Of a DNA stretch of 64,000 nucleotides, positions 8,018-16,980 are shown one piece after another. The notes beneath the pieces were generated by a model. It saw only the letters and a program-made list of their open reading frames with translations. It was not told where the DNA came from and searched no databases. Source of the stretch: Metapseudomonas sp043392685 (lineage in GTDB: Bacteria; Pseudomonadota; Gammaproteobacteria; Pseudomonadales; Pseudomonadaceae); assembly GCA_043392685.1 (NCBI GenBank), contig JBHZGM010000020.1; one strand, written 5' to 3'. Made by a program: the position numbers and the translations under genes. The stretch's first letter is position 1. Every line of letters begins with the position of its first letter.

Positions 8018-8911
8018 ATGAACGCAGCCGTGAATACCTCCGCCCGACTGGCCGCCGGCGTCCGCCCGGCGGATCGGCTGGGCTTTACCCTGTTCCTCGC
8101 CGCCGTACTGCACGTGGCGCTGATCCTCGGCGTCGGTTTCACCATTGGCGACCCGCAGCGGATCAGCAAGACCCTGGAAATCACCCTCGCCACCTTCAAG
8201 AGCGAGGAGAAACCGAAGAAGGCCGACTTCCTCGCCCAGGCCAACCAGCTGGGCAGCGGCACCCTGGAACACAAGGCCACGCCCAAGACCACCGAGCAGG
8301 CGCCGTTCCAGGACAAGGAAATCCGCAAGACCACGCCCCCGGCCACACCGCCCCAGGCGCCGAAGAAGGAGGCGCCCAAGGCCGCCGTGGCGACCAAAAG
8401 CCCGCAGCCGCAGAAAACCACGGTCAAGCGCGAGCAGGCCAGGCCCAAGCCCGAGGCCACTCCGGCGCCCTCCTTCGACAGCTCGCAGCTTTCCGCCGAA
8501 ATCGCCAGCCTCGAGGCGGAACTGGACAAGGAACGCCAGCTCTACGCCAAGCGCCCACGCATCCACCGCCTGAACGCCGCGTCGACCATGCGCGACAAGG
8601 GTGCCTGGTACAAGGAAGAGTGGCGCAAGAAGATCGAGCGCATCGGCAACCTCAACTACCCGGATGAAGCCCGCCGCCAGCGGATCTACGGCAACCTGCG
8701 CCTGCTGGTGTCGATCAATCGCGACGGCACCCTGTACGAGGTGCAGGTGCTGGAATCCTCCGGCCAGCCGGTGCTGGACCAGGGCGCCATGCGCATCGTG
8801 CGCCTTGCCGCCCCCTTCGCCCCCTTCACCGGTGACCTGGCGGATATCGACCGCCTGGAAATCATCCGCACCTGGCGTTTCGAGCGCGGCGACCGCCTGT
8901 CGAGCAATTGA
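8018..8911 (+). CDS. tonB3: TonB-family energy transducer (TonB3-like)
   Basis: 297 residues. One transmembrane helix (about 22-42, LGFTLFLAAVLHVALILGVG) is followed by a Lys/Pro/Ala-rich periplasmic linker (about 60-150), a charged helix, and a C-terminal TonB domain (about 205-290) containing the NYPDEAR and YGNLRLLVSINRDGTL segments. It should transmit proton-motive force from ExbB/ExbD to the outer membrane. The gshB-algH position matches P. aeruginosa PA0406 (tonB3), reported to be needed for twitching motility and pilus assembly, which fits the neighbouring Pil-Chp operon. The specific receptor partner is unknown. Confidence 0.9.
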   Translation: MNAAVNTSARLAAGVRPADRLGFTLFLAAVLHVALILGVGFTIGDPQRISKTLEITLATFKSEEKPKKADFLAQANQLGSGTLEHKATPKTTEQAPFQDKEIRKTTPPATPPQAPKKEAPKAAVATKSPQPQKTTVKREQARPKPEATPAPSFDSSQLSAEIASLEAELDKERQLYAKRPRIHRLNAASTMRDKGAWYKEEWRKKIERIGNLNYPDEARRQRIYGNLRLLVSINRDGTLYEVQVLESSGQPVLDQGAMRIVRLAAPFAPFTGDLADIDRLEIIRTWRFERGDRLSSN

Positions 8912-9024
8912 AAGCAACAGGACAGGATTGGCTCTAGGCTTCAGGCAGGGTCCCGGCTCAGCGCGAGGCCACGTCGCAGCCTTTTCGCTTGAAGCCTTGC
9001 GTCTTAAGACTGAAACTAACCGAC

Positions 9025-9591
9025 ATGAAAAGCGCACCGAGCTACCTCAAGCACCATTTTCTGATCGCCATGCCGCACATGGCCGATCCGAACTTCGCCC
9101 AGACCGTCACCTACCTGGTGGAGCACAACGAGCAGGGCGCCATGGGCCTGGTGATCAACCGCCCGAACGGCCTGAACCTGAGCGACGTACTCGAACAACT
9201 GCGCCCGGAAATCACTCCGCCGGCACGCTGCCAGGACCTGCCCATCTATGCCGGCGGCCCGGTACAGACCGACCGCGGCTTCGTCCTGCATCCGACCGGC
9301 CAAAGCTTCCAGGCCACCCTGGAACTGGGCGAACTGGCCCTCTCCACCTCCCAGGACGTGCTTTTCGCCATCGCCGACGGCGGTGGCCCTGAGAAGAGCC
9401 TGGTGGCCCTCGGCTACGCCGGCTGGGACGCCGGCCAACTGGAAGCCGAACTCAGCGACAACGCCTGGCTGACCTGCCCGGCGGACCTGTCCATCCTCTT
9501 CGACACCCCGTCCGAGCAGCGCCTTTCGGCAGCTGCCGCGCGTCTGGGCGTGAACCTCAGCCTGCTCACAGCCCAAGCCGGGCACGCCTGA
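9025..9591 (+). CDS. algH: AlgH, UPF0301/YqgE family protein
   Basis: 188 residues with the conserved N-terminus LKHHFLIAMPHMADPNF and the MGLVINRP and GGPVQTDRGFVLH segments that define the AlgH/YqgE family. First described as an alginate-biosynthesis regulator in P. aeruginosa; the biochemical role is unsettled. The ATG at 9025 matches the family start; an in-frame ATG at 8989 would add twelve unconserved residues. The stop codon overlaps the ruvX start (TGATG at 9589-9593), indicating translational coupling. The 113-bp gap from tonB3 has an imperfect inverted repeat (8936-8946 / 8987-8997). Confidence 0.95.
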   Translation: MKSAPSYLKHHFLIAMPHMADPNFAQTVTYLVEHNEQGAMGLVINRPNGLNLSDVLEQLRPEITPPARCQDLPIYAGGPVQTDRGFVLHPTGQSFQATLELGELALSTSQDVLFAIADGGGPEKSLVALGYAGWDAGQLEAELSDNAWLTCPADLSILFDTPSEQRLSAAAARLGVNLSLLTAQAGHA

Positions 9592-10031
9592 TGGCTGAAC
9601 CCAAGCCCCTGCGCCTGCTGCTCGGTTTCGACTACGGCACCAAACAGATCGGCGTTGCCGTCGGCCAGGCGGTGACCGGCCAGGCCCGCGAGCTGAAGGT
9701 GCTGAAAGCACAGAACGGTGTGCCGGACTGGCAACAGGTGGAAGCGCTGATCCGCGAATGGCAGCCCGACGCCATGGTCGTCGGCCTGCCGCTGAATATG
9801 GACGGCACCCCCAGCGACATGAGCGCCCGCGCGGAAAAGTTCGCCCGGCGCCTGAATGGCCGTTTCAATCTCCCGGTATTCACCCACGACGAACGCCTGA
9901 CCACCTTCGAAGCCAAGGGCCACCGCCTGACCCAGGGTCAACGCGACGGCTACCGCGACCGCCCGGTGGACGCCCTGGCCGCCGCGCTGCTGCTGGAAGG
10001 CTGGCTGGCCGAGAATTCCGCAACTTCCTGA
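9591..10031 (+). CDS. ruvX: RuvX/YqgF, Holliday-junction resolvase-like nuclease
   Basis: 146 residues, RNase H-like fold. The start LLGFDYGTKQIGVA carries the first catalytic Asp (about residue 12), VVGLPLNMDG the middle segment, and DERLTT plus the C-terminal DRPVDALAA the remaining acidic residues. Family members process 16S rRNA 5' ends and have been called putative Holliday junction resolvases. Coupled to algH by overlapping stop and start, and 22 bp before pyrR. The order algH-ruvX-pyrR-pyrB-pyrC' is typical of pseudomonads. Confidence 0.95.
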   Translation: MAEPKPLRLLLGFDYGTKQIGVAVGQAVTGQARELKVLKAQNGVPDWQQVEALIREWQPDAMVVGLPLNMDGTPSDMSARAEKFARRLNGRFNLPVFTHDERLTTFEAKGHRLTQGQRDGYRDRPVDALAAALLLEGWLAENSATS

Positions 10032-10053
10032 TTCCAGAACGCGAGGACCGCCG

Positions 10054-10566
10054 ATGACCCTGCCCAATCCCGCCGAACTGCTGCCGAGGATGGCCAGCGA
10101 CCTGCAAGCCCACCTGAAGGCCCGCGGCATCGACGAACCGCGCTACATCGGCATCCGCACCGGCGGCGTATGGGTCGCCCAGGCCCTACTGGAACAACTG
10201 GGCGAAAAGGCCCCCATGGGCACCCTCGACGTATCCTTCTACCGCGACGACTTCACCCAGAGCGGCCTGCACCCGCAAGTGCGCCCTTCCGACCTGCCCT
10301 TCGAGATCGAAGGCCAGCACCTGGTGCTGATCGACGACGTGCTGATGAGCGGACGGACCGTGCGCGCGGCCCTCAATGAGCTCTTCGACTATGGCCGCCC
10401 GGCCAGCGTGACCCTGGTCTGCCTGCTCGACCTCAATGCCCGAGAGCTGCCGATCCGCCCGGACGTGGTCGGTGCAACCCTGTCCCTGGGCACCACTGAA
10501 CGGGTAAAATTGCTCGGCCCCGCGCCGCTCACCCTCGAGCGCCAGGATCTCGCTTCACCCGCCTGA
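10054..10566 (+). CDS. pyrR: PyrR bifunctional regulator / uracil phosphoribosyltransferase
   Basis: 170 residues of the PRTase type I fold. The PRPP-binding loop VLIDDVLMSGRTVRAAL is near residues 90-106, preceded by the hood and RTGGVWVA segment. In Bacillus PyrR attenuates pyr mRNA. In pseudomonads it is linked to pyrB regulation, with transcriptional control suggested. Here it sits directly upstream of pyrB (36-bp gap), which contains no obvious anti-terminator structure, so RNA attenuation as in Bacillus is not supported by what I see. Confidence 0.94.
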   Translation: MTLPNPAELLPRMASDLQAHLKARGIDEPRYIGIRTGGVWVAQALLEQLGEKAPMGTLDVSFYRDDFTQSGLHPQVRPSDLPFEIEGQHLVLIDDVLMSGRTVRAALNELFDYGRPASVTLVCLLDLNARELPIRPDVVGATLSLGTTERVKLLGPAPLTLERQDLASPA

Positions 10567-10602
10567 CCTACCGATTTCCCGTAACCTTTCAGGGCCTGCC
10601 CC

Positions 10603-11610
10603 ATGCCGACAGACGCCAAGCGCCCGCTGCAGCTCAACGACCAGGGCCAGCTGCGCCATTTCCTCTCGCTCGACGGTCTGCCCCGCGAGCTGCTGACGGA
10701 ACTCCTCGACACCGCCGACTCCTTCCTCGAAGTCGGCGCCCGCGCGGTGAAGAAAGTCCCGCTCCTGCGCGGCAAGACGGTGTGCAACGTGTTCTTCGAG
10801 AACTCCACCCGCACCCGCACCACCTTCGAGCTGGCGGCCCAGCGCCTGTCCGCCGACGTCATCACGCTCAACGTCTCCACCTCCTCCACCAGCAAGGGCG
10901 AGACGCTGTTCGACACCCTGCGCAACCTGGAAGCGATGGCCGCCGACATGTTCGTGGTGCGCCACGCCGACTCCGGCGCCGCTCACTTCATCGCCGAGCA
11001 CGTGTGCCCGGACGTCGCCATCATCAACGGCGGTGACGGCCGCCACGCGCACCCGACCCAGGGCATGCTCGACATGCTCACCATCCGCCGCCACAAGGGC
11101 GGCTTCGAGAACCTCTCGGTGGCCATCGTCGGCGACATCCTGCACTCGCGCGTAGCCCGCTCGGACATGCTCGCCCTGCGCACCCTGGGCTGCCGGGACA
11201 TCCGCGTGATCGGGCCGAAGACCCTGATCCCAGTGGGCGTCGAACAGTTCGGCGTGAAGGTCTACACCGACCTCGCCGAGGGCCTGAAGGACGTCGACGT
11301 GGTGATCATGCTGCGCCTGCAGCGCGAACGCATGCAGGGCGGCCTGCTGCCCAGCGAGGGCGAGTTCTACAGGCTCTACGGCCTGAACACCCAGCGCCTG
11401 GCGCTGGCCAAGCCGGATGCCATCGTCATGCATCCGGGCCCGATCAACCGTGGCGTGGAAATCGAATCCGCCGTGGCCGACGGCAGCCATTCGGTGATTC
11501 TCAACCAGGTCACCTACGGTATCGCCGTGCGCATGGCGGTGCTCTCCATGGCCATGAGCGGCCAGACCGCCCAGCGTCAACTGAACCAGGAAGCCGAGGA
11601 GCTGAACTGA
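10603..11610 (+). CDS. pyrB: Aspartate carbamoyltransferase catalytic subunit
   Basis: 335 residues. PyrB condenses carbamoyl phosphate and aspartate, the committed step of pyrimidine synthesis. The carbamoyl phosphate site NSTRTRTTFE is near residues 66-75, HPTQGMLDM near 150, and the aspartate-binding RLQRER near 240. Length exceeds E. coli PyrB because Pseudomonas enzymes carry an N-terminal extension holding the regulatory nucleotide site; the first ~15 residues here are consistent with that. It overlaps pyrC' by one base (TGATG), and in Pseudomonas the two proteins form a dodecameric complex. Confidence 0.97.
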   Translation: MPTDAKRPLQLNDQGQLRHFLSLDGLPRELLTELLDTADSFLEVGARAVKKVPLLRGKTVCNVFFENSTRTRTTFELAAQRLSADVITLNVSTSSTSKGETLFDTLRNLEAMAADMFVVRHADSGAAHFIAEHVCPDVAIINGGDGRHAHPTQGMLDMLTIRRHKGGFENLSVAIVGDILHSRVARSDMLALRTLGCRDIRVIGPKTLIPVGVEQFGVKVYTDLAEGLKDVDVVIMLRLQRERMQGGLLPSEGEFYRLYGLNTQRLALAKPDAIVMHPGPINRGVEIESAVADGSHSVILNQVTYGIAVRMAVLSMAMSGQTAQRQLNQEAEELN

Positions 11611-12881
11611 TGCGTATCCATATCCTCGGAGCCCGCCTGATCGACCCGGCCAGCGGCCACGACCAGGTCACCGACCTCTTCCTCGAACGCGGCAAGGTCG
11701 CCGCCATCGGCAAGGCCCCCGCCGGTTTCGAAGCGGACAAGACCCTCGACGCCAAGGGCCTGGTGGCCGCCCCCGGCCTGGTGGACCTGTCCGTCGCCCT
11801 GCGCGAGCCCGGCTACAGCCGCAAGGGCAATATCGCCAGTGAGACCCTGGCCGCCGTCAGCGGTGGCGTCACCAGCCTCTGCTGCCCTCCCCTGACCCGC
11901 CCGGTGCTGGACACTCCTGCCGTGGCCGAGATGATCCTCGACCGCGCCCAGGAAGCCGGCCACGCCAAGGTCTTTCCCATTGGCGCCCTCACCAAGGGCC
12001 TGGCCGGCGAGCAGCTGTCCGAACTGGCGGCCCTGCGCGACGTGGGTTGCGTGGCCTTCGGCAACGGCCTGGCAAGCTTCGCCAGCAACCGCGTGCAACG
12101 CCGCGCCCTGGAATACGCGGCCACCTTCGACCTGACCGTGGTCTTCCACTCCCAGGACGCCTCGCTGGCCGAAGGCGGCCTGGCCCATGAAGGCCCCACC
12201 GCCAGCTTCCTTGGCCTGGCCGGCATCCCGGAATCCGCCGAAACCGTGGCCCTGGCCCGCGACCTGCTGCTGGTCGAACAGAGCGGCGTGCGCGCCCACT
12301 TCAGCCAAATCACCAGCGCCCGTGGCGCCGAGATGATCGCCCAGGCACAGGCCCGCGGCCTGCCGGTAACCGCCGACGTGGCCATGTACCAGCTGATCCT
12401 CACCGACGAGGCGCTGATCGACTTCTCCAGCCTCTACCACGTGCAACCGCCGCTGCGCACCCGCGCCGACCGCGACGGCCTGCGCGAAGCGGTGAAGAGC
12501 GGCGTGATCAACGCCATTTCCAGCCACCATCAGCCCCACGAGGCGGATGCCAAGCTCGCTCCCTTCGGCGCCACCGAACCGGGCATGAGCGGCGTGGAGC
12601 TGCTGCTGCCGCTGGCCATGACCCTGGTGCAGGACGGCCTGCTCGACCTTCCCACCCTGCTCGCCCGTCTCACCGTCGGCCCGGCTCGCGCCCTGCGCCT
12701 GCCCGCCGGCCGCCTGGCGGTTGGCGCTCCGGCAGACGTGGTGCTGTTCGACCCGCAAGCCTCCACCCTGGCCGGGGAAACCTGGAAATCCAAGGGCGAC
12801 AACTGCCCCTTCATCGGCCACTGCCTGCCGGGCAAGGTGCGCTATACCCTGGTGGACGGCCGGATCATCTTCGAAGCCTGA
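11610..12881 (+). CDS. pyrC': PyrC', catalytically inactive dihydroorotase-like subunit of the ATCase complex
   Basis: 423 residues of the amidohydrolase fold. In active dihydroorotase the metal-binding start is HxH after PGLVDL; here it reads PGLVDLSVALREPG, so both histidines are replaced (Ser and Ala). The usual catalytic Asp of DHAPH is also lost (SHHQPH near residue 307). These losses agree with the known non-catalytic pyrC' of Pseudomonas, a structural partner needed for PyrB assembly. It is translationally coupled to pyrB and ends 10 bp before a strong terminator. The active PyrC must be encoded elsewhere. Confidence 0.95.
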   Translation: MRIHILGARLIDPASGHDQVTDLFLERGKVAAIGKAPAGFEADKTLDAKGLVAAPGLVDLSVALREPGYSRKGNIASETLAAVSGGVTSLCCPPLTRPVLDTPAVAEMILDRAQEAGHAKVFPIGALTKGLAGEQLSELAALRDVGCVAFGNGLASFASNRVQRRALEYAATFDLTVVFHSQDASLAEGGLAHEGPTASFLGLAGIPESAETVALARDLLLVEQSGVRAHFSQITSARGAEMIAQAQARGLPVTADVAMYQLILTDEALIDFSSLYHVQPPLRTRADRDGLREAVKSGVINAISSHHQPHEADAKLAPFGATEPGMSGVELLLPLAMTLVQDGLLDLPTLLARLTVGPARALRLPAGRLAVGAPADVVLFDPQASTLAGETWKSKGDNCPFIGHCLPGKVRYTLVDGRIIFEA

Positions 12882-12890
12882 CGCCCGCTC

Positions 12891-12924
12891 ATGATAAGGC
12901 CCGCCATTCGGCGGGCCTTATCAT
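12891..12924. terminator. Bidirectional terminator between pyrC' and the diguanylate cyclase gene
   Basis: A perfect 15-bp stem (12891-12905 with 12910-12924; ATGATAAGGCCCGCC and its complement) closes on the 4-nt loop ATTC. The stem ends are AT-rich on both sides. The convergent genes pyrC' (ends 12881) and the GGDEF gene (ends 12937) flank it. Confidence 0.85.
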
Positions 12925-12936
12925 TTCGGCGAGGCG

Positions 12937-13971
12937 CTAACAGTCGACGATGCAGTTGCGCCGCTGCTTGGCGCGGTAGAGACCATCGTCCAGGCGCTTG
13001 AGCAAGGATTCGATCCCCTCGCCGGCCTGCATCGTCGCCACCGAGAAGCTGGCGGTCAGCCCCAGTGGCAGGCTCGGATCGGCCTGGCTGACCAGCAGCC
13101 GCAGGCGTTCGGCGAGGAGCAGCGCCGCGCTGCGCTCGGTCTCGGGCAGCAGGACGATGAACTCCTCGCCGCCCCAGCGGGCAAAGCAGTCTTCATCCCG
13201 CAGCGCCGCACGCACAGTGCGGCTGACGGCCACCAGGGCGCGGTCACCGATCTGGTGGCCGTGGTTGTCGTTGATGCGCTTGAAGTGATCCAGGTCGAAC
13301 ATCAGCAGCGCGGTGGCATGCCCGTGACGCTGGAAGCGCTGCCATTCGCCGTGGAGGATGCGCTCGAAGTGCCGGCGGTTGGATATCTGCGTCAGCGGAT
13401 CGGTCTCGCTGAGTCGCGTCGCGGCCTCCACCTGGCGAGCCAGCGCCTCGTTGGCCTGGCGCAAGGCCTCGGTACGCGCCTCCACCAGCGCCTCGAGCCT
13501 GCGATTGAGGGCCAGCAGCTCATCGTTCTTGCGCTGCAATTCCAGCGCGGCCATTTTGCGCCGGTGGATATTGCGGTGGGCACCGATCATGCGCGTAGGC
13601 TTGCCGGCCTCGTCGAACTCGACGAAGCGGCCGTGATCGCTGATCCACAGATAGCTGCCATCCCGGCAACGGCAACGGTAGTCCTCGGCGTAGATCAGGC
13701 TTTCGCCGTCCAGATAAGCCTGGAAGTTGCGCATCACCCGCTCGAAATCGCCGGGGTGGATCACCGATCGCCAGGTGTCCACGTTCTCCGGCAGGCTGTC
13801 CGGCGGATAGCCGAGCATGGAGTACCAGCCGGGGCTGCGCTTGACGTGATTGGTGCGGATATTCCAGTCCCAGATGCCGTCACTGACGATATCCAGGGCG
13901 TAGCGCAGGGTGCGCTCGATCTCTTCGCGGGTGGCGCCATAGCAGTGGTCGAGGGGTTCGAGCTTGTCCAT
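12937..13971 (-). CDS. PAS-GGDEF diguanylate cyclase
   Basis: 344 residues, no signal peptide or membrane segment. A PAS/PAC sensor domain (about residues 15-140, with DGIWDWNIRTNHV and WISDHGRF) is followed by a coiled-coil linker (about 145-190) and a GGDEF domain with an intact RWGGEEF active site near 265. The inhibitory I-site RxxD is present (RDED, five residues before GGEEF). It should make cyclic-di-GMP in response to a cytosolic cue. The ATG at 13969-13971 is preferred to an upstream start at 14010. A small hairpin CGGGGC-GAC-GCCCCG (13982-13996) lies just before the ribosome-binding region. Probably transcribed after ptsP (82-bp gap); order matches PA0338-PA0337. Confidence 0.93.
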   Translation of the reverse strand: MDKLEPLDHCYGATREEIERTLRYALDIVSDGIWDWNIRTNHVKRSPGWYSMLGYPPDSLPENVDTWRSVIHPGDFERVMRNFQAYLDGESLIYAEDYRCRCRDGSYLWISDHGRFVEFDEAGKPTRMIGAHRNIHRRKMAALELQRKNDELLALNRRLEALVEARTEALRQANEALARQVEAATRLSETDPLTQISNRRHFERILHGEWQRFQRHGHATALLMFDLDHFKRINDNHGHQIGDRALVAVSRTVRAALRDEDCFARWGGEEFIVLLPETERSAALLLAERLRLLVSQADPSLPLGLTASFSVATMQAGEGIESLLKRLDDGLYRAKQRRNCIVDC

Positions 13972-14053
13972 AAGCTTCCTACGGGGCGACGCCCCGACTG
14001 GGACTACCACGCCCGGACAGTTGCCCGAACGCCACGAACACCTGTTCCCGACC

Positions 14054-16333
14054 TCAGGCCTGAATGGTCGCCGCCGGATTGATGACCCGGCCGAGCCCCA
14101 GGTTGCGCAGGGCCAGATGCAGCGAGCTGTGGATGACCTGCGGGTTGTCGATGGCCAGCAGTTGCTCCAGCAGCTCCTTGGCTTTGGTCATGGTGATCTG
14201 GCGCAGCAGCCACTTCACCTTCGGCAGGTTGGTGGCGTTCATCGACAGGCTGTCGAAGCCCATCGCCAGCAGCAGCACGGCAGCGGCCGGATCGCCCGCC
14301 ATCTCGCCGCAGATGCTCACCGGCTTGCCTTCGGCATGGGCGTCTTCCACCACTTTCTTCAGGGCCTGCAGTACCGCTGGATGCAGGTAATCGTAGAGAT
14401 CGGCCACACGCGGATTGTTGCGGTCCACCGCCAGCAGGTACTGGGTCAGGTCGTTGGAGCCCACCGAGAGGAAGTCCACCTGGCGCGACAATTCGCGGGT
14501 CTGGTAGACGGCTGCGGGGATCTCCACCATCACCCCGATCGGCGGCATGGGAATGTCCACGCCCTCGTCGCGCACTTCTCCCCAGGCGCGGTGAATCAGG
14601 TGCAGCGCCTCTTCCAGCTCGTGGGTTCCGGAAATCATCGGCAGCAGGATGCGCAGGTTGTCCAGGCCTTCACTGGCCTTGAGCATGGCACGCACCTGGA
14701 CCAGGAAGATTTCCGGGTGGTCGAGGGTGACGCGGATGCCGCGCCAGCCGAGGAAGGGATTGCTTTCCTTGATCGGGAAGTAGGAAAGCGCCTTGTCGCC
14801 GCCGATATCCAGGGTGCGCATGGTCACCGGCAGCGGATGGAAGGCGGCAAGCTGCTCGCGGTAGATGGCGAGCTGTTCCTTTTCGCTGGGGAAGCGCTCG
14901 TTGATCATGAACGGCACTTCGGTGCGGTACAGGCCGACGCCCTCGGCGCCGCGCTCCTGGGCGCGGGTCACGTCGGCGAGCAGGCCGGTGTTCACCCACA
15001 GCGGCATGCGATGGCCGTCCAGGGTTTCGCAGGGCAGGCTGCGCAGCGCATCCAGCCCCTTGACCAGCTGGCGTTCCTCTTCCACCACTTCGCTGTACTG
15101 CTTGCGCAGCTCGGGCGAGGGGTTGGTGAAGACTTCGCCGTGGTAGCCGTCGACGATCAGCTCGATGCCGTCGACCTTGGAATACGGCAGGTCGACCACA
15201 CCCATCACGGTGGGAATACCCATGGCGCGGGCGAGAATGGCGACGTGAGAGTTGCCCGAACCCAGCACCGACACCAGGCCCACCAGCTTGCCTTCCGGCA
15301 CTTCGCCGAGCATCGCCGGGGACAGCTCCTCGCTGACCAGGATGGTATTTTCCTGGTAGACCAGATTCTGCTTGCGCTCTTCCTGCAGGTAGGCGAGCAG
15401 GCGGCGGCCGAGGTCCTTGACGTCCGAGGCGCGCTCGCGCAGGTAGTCATCGTCCATCAGCTCGAAACGGGTCACGTGCTCCATCACCACCTGGCGCAGG
15501 GCGCCCTGGGCCCACTGGCCCGTGCGGATCACGCGCTTGACCTCGAGGCCGATGGAGGCATCGTCGAGCATCATCAGGTAGACGTCGAAGAGCGCACGCT
15601 CTTCGGGGCGCAGCTGGGTTTCCAGCTTGCTGGAGAGGCGGCGCATGTCTTCGCGTACCGCTTCCAGGGCCTGCTTGAAGCGTTCGACCTCGGCTTCGAT
15701 GTCATCGACCGTGCGATCAGGCACCACCTCCAGGTCAGCCGGCGGCAGCACCACCACCGCGGTCCCCACGGCGGCGCCAGGTGCGCCCGGCACGCCGACG
15801 AACTTGGCTTCCTGGGTGCCTTTACCCTGGCGGCCAAGACCGCGAATGGTGCCGGTGGCCTCGGCGTGGGCGATAACGCCAGCCAGTTGCGCGCTCATGG
15901 TGACGAGGAAGGCTTCCTCGCCCTCGTCGAACTGGCGGCGCTCCTTTTGCTGCACCACCAGGACGCCCATCACCCGCCGGTGGTGGATGATCGGGGCGCC
16001 AAGGAAGGAGGCGAAACGCTCTTCACCGGTTTCGGCGAAGTAGCGGTAACGGGGGTGATCGGCGGCGTGCTCGAGGTTCAGCGGCTCCTCGCGGGTACCC
16101 ACCAGGCCGACGAGGCCTTCGTTGGGTGCCATGCTGACCTTGCCGATGGAGCGCTTGTTCAGGCCCTCGGTGGCCATGAGCACGAAGCGGTTGGACTCCG
16201 GGTCCAGCAGGTAGACCGAGCAGACCTGGCTGCCCATGGCCTCCTTGACCCGCTGCACGATGATCGCCAACGCCGCCTTCAGGTCCTTGGCGGCGTTCAC
16301 TTCCTGGACGATCTTGCGCAGCGTGTTGAGCAT
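14054..16333 (-). CDS. ptsP: PtsP, enzyme I-Ntr (PEP-protein phosphotransferase with GAF domain)
   Basis: 759 residues. An N-terminal GAF domain (about 1-150) is followed by the PEP-utiliser N-terminal domain (about 175-300), the swivelling phosphohistidine domain with the active His in GSGNSHVAILARAMG (about residue 363), and the C-terminal PEP-binding TIM barrel (about 420-710, with TLDIGGDKALSYF and NPFLGWRGIR). It phosphorylates NPr in the nitrogen PTS, which affects potassium transport, alginate/PHA metabolism and virulence in pseudomonads. It lies 22 bp downstream of rppH, so the two are co-transcribed. Confidence 0.97.
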   Translation of the reverse strand: MLNTLRKIVQEVNAAKDLKAALAIIVQRVKEAMGSQVCSVYLLDPESNRFVLMATEGLNKRSIGKVSMAPNEGLVGLVGTREEPLNLEHAADHPRYRYFAETGEERFASFLGAPIIHHRRVMGVLVVQQKERRQFDEGEEAFLVTMSAQLAGVIAHAEATGTIRGLGRQGKGTQEAKFVGVPGAPGAAVGTAVVVLPPADLEVVPDRTVDDIEAEVERFKQALEAVREDMRRLSSKLETQLRPEERALFDVYLMMLDDASIGLEVKRVIRTGQWAQGALRQVVMEHVTRFELMDDDYLRERASDVKDLGRRLLAYLQEERKQNLVYQENTILVSEELSPAMLGEVPEGKLVGLVSVLGSGNSHVAILARAMGIPTVMGVVDLPYSKVDGIELIVDGYHGEVFTNPSPELRKQYSEVVEEERQLVKGLDALRSLPCETLDGHRMPLWVNTGLLADVTRAQERGAEGVGLYRTEVPFMINERFPSEKEQLAIYREQLAAFHPLPVTMRTLDIGGDKALSYFPIKESNPFLGWRGIRVTLDHPEIFLVQVRAMLKASEGLDNLRILLPMISGTHELEEALHLIHRAWGEVRDEGVDIPMPPIGVMVEIPAAVYQTRELSRQVDFLSVGSNDLTQYLLAVDRNNPRVADLYDYLHPAVLQALKKVVEDAHAEGKPVSICGEMAGDPAAAVLLLAMGFDSLSMNATNLPKVKWLLRQITMTKAKELLEQLLAIDNPQVIHSSLHLALRNLGLGRVINPAATIQA

Positions 16334-16355
16334 GGCTAGTCAGCCTTTCTCCGGG

Positions 16356-16835
16356 TCAGTCTTGCGCCAGCAGGCGCGGTGCTAGTTCCTTGAGGGCACG
16401 ACGGTAGACTTCACGCTTGAAGGTCACCACCTGACCCAAGGGGTACCAGTAGCTGACCCAGCGCCAGCCGTCGAATTCGGGCTTGCCGGTCAGGTCCATC
16501 CGTACCTTGTTCTCATCCGACTGCAAGCGCAGCAGGAACCACTTCTGTTTCTGGCCGATGCACAACGGCTGGCTGTTGGTTCGCACCAGCCGCTGGGGCA
16601 GACGATAGCGCAACCAACCGCGGGTGCAGGCAAGAATCTTCACATCCTGCTCTTCCAGGCCGACTTCTTCGTTCAATTCCCGGAAAAGCGCCTCTTCCGG
16701 CGTCTCCCGTGGATTGATACCGCCCTGCGGAAATTGCCAGGCATCCTGATTGATACGCCGAGCCCAAAGCACCTGCCCGACATCATTGGCGAGAATGATG
16801 CCGACATTCGGGCGGAAACCATCGGAATCGATCAC
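16356..16835 (-). CDS. rppH: RppH, RNA pyrophosphohydrolase
   Basis: 159 residues using a GTG start at 16833-16835, with GAGG about 9 nt upstream. The frame is open further upstream, but that part is cysteine-rich and unlike the family, whose proteins begin IDSDGFRPNVGIIL. The Nudix box GGINPRETPEEALFRELNEE matches Gx5Ex7REUxEExGU near residues 37-59. RppH removes pyrophosphate from 5'-triphosphate mRNA and starts RNase E-dependent decay. It is the first gene of an rppH-ptsP unit, divergent from the HAD gene. Confidence 0.95.
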   Translation of the reverse strand: MIDSDGFRPNVGIILANDVGQVLWARRINQDAWQFPQGGINPRETPEEALFRELNEEVGLEEQDVKILACTRGWLRYRLPQRLVRTNSQPLCIGQKQKWFLLRLQSDENKVRMDLTGKPEFDGWRWVSYWYPLGQVVTFKREVYRRALKELAPRLLAQD

Positions 16836-16980
16836 GACACTCAACCTCGCAAACGCATGTTCCGGCATTGTTCCATAAAGGCCGCAAACGCAGCAATGCG
16901 AGCATTCCATGCAATGGGCAGGCCCACCCGAAGCGGCTACTCTGGCCGCCTTTCAAGGCCTCCATGCAAGGAAAAACGAC

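Noticed and set aside
10567..10602. PyrR-type RNA attenuator before pyrB
   Set aside because: The 36-bp gap has no terminator/anti-terminator pair.
13964..16339. 791-residue plus-strand frame opposite ptsP
   Set aside because: ptsP on the minus strand has all EI-Ntr motifs. The opposite frame is His/Gln-rich shadow sequence.
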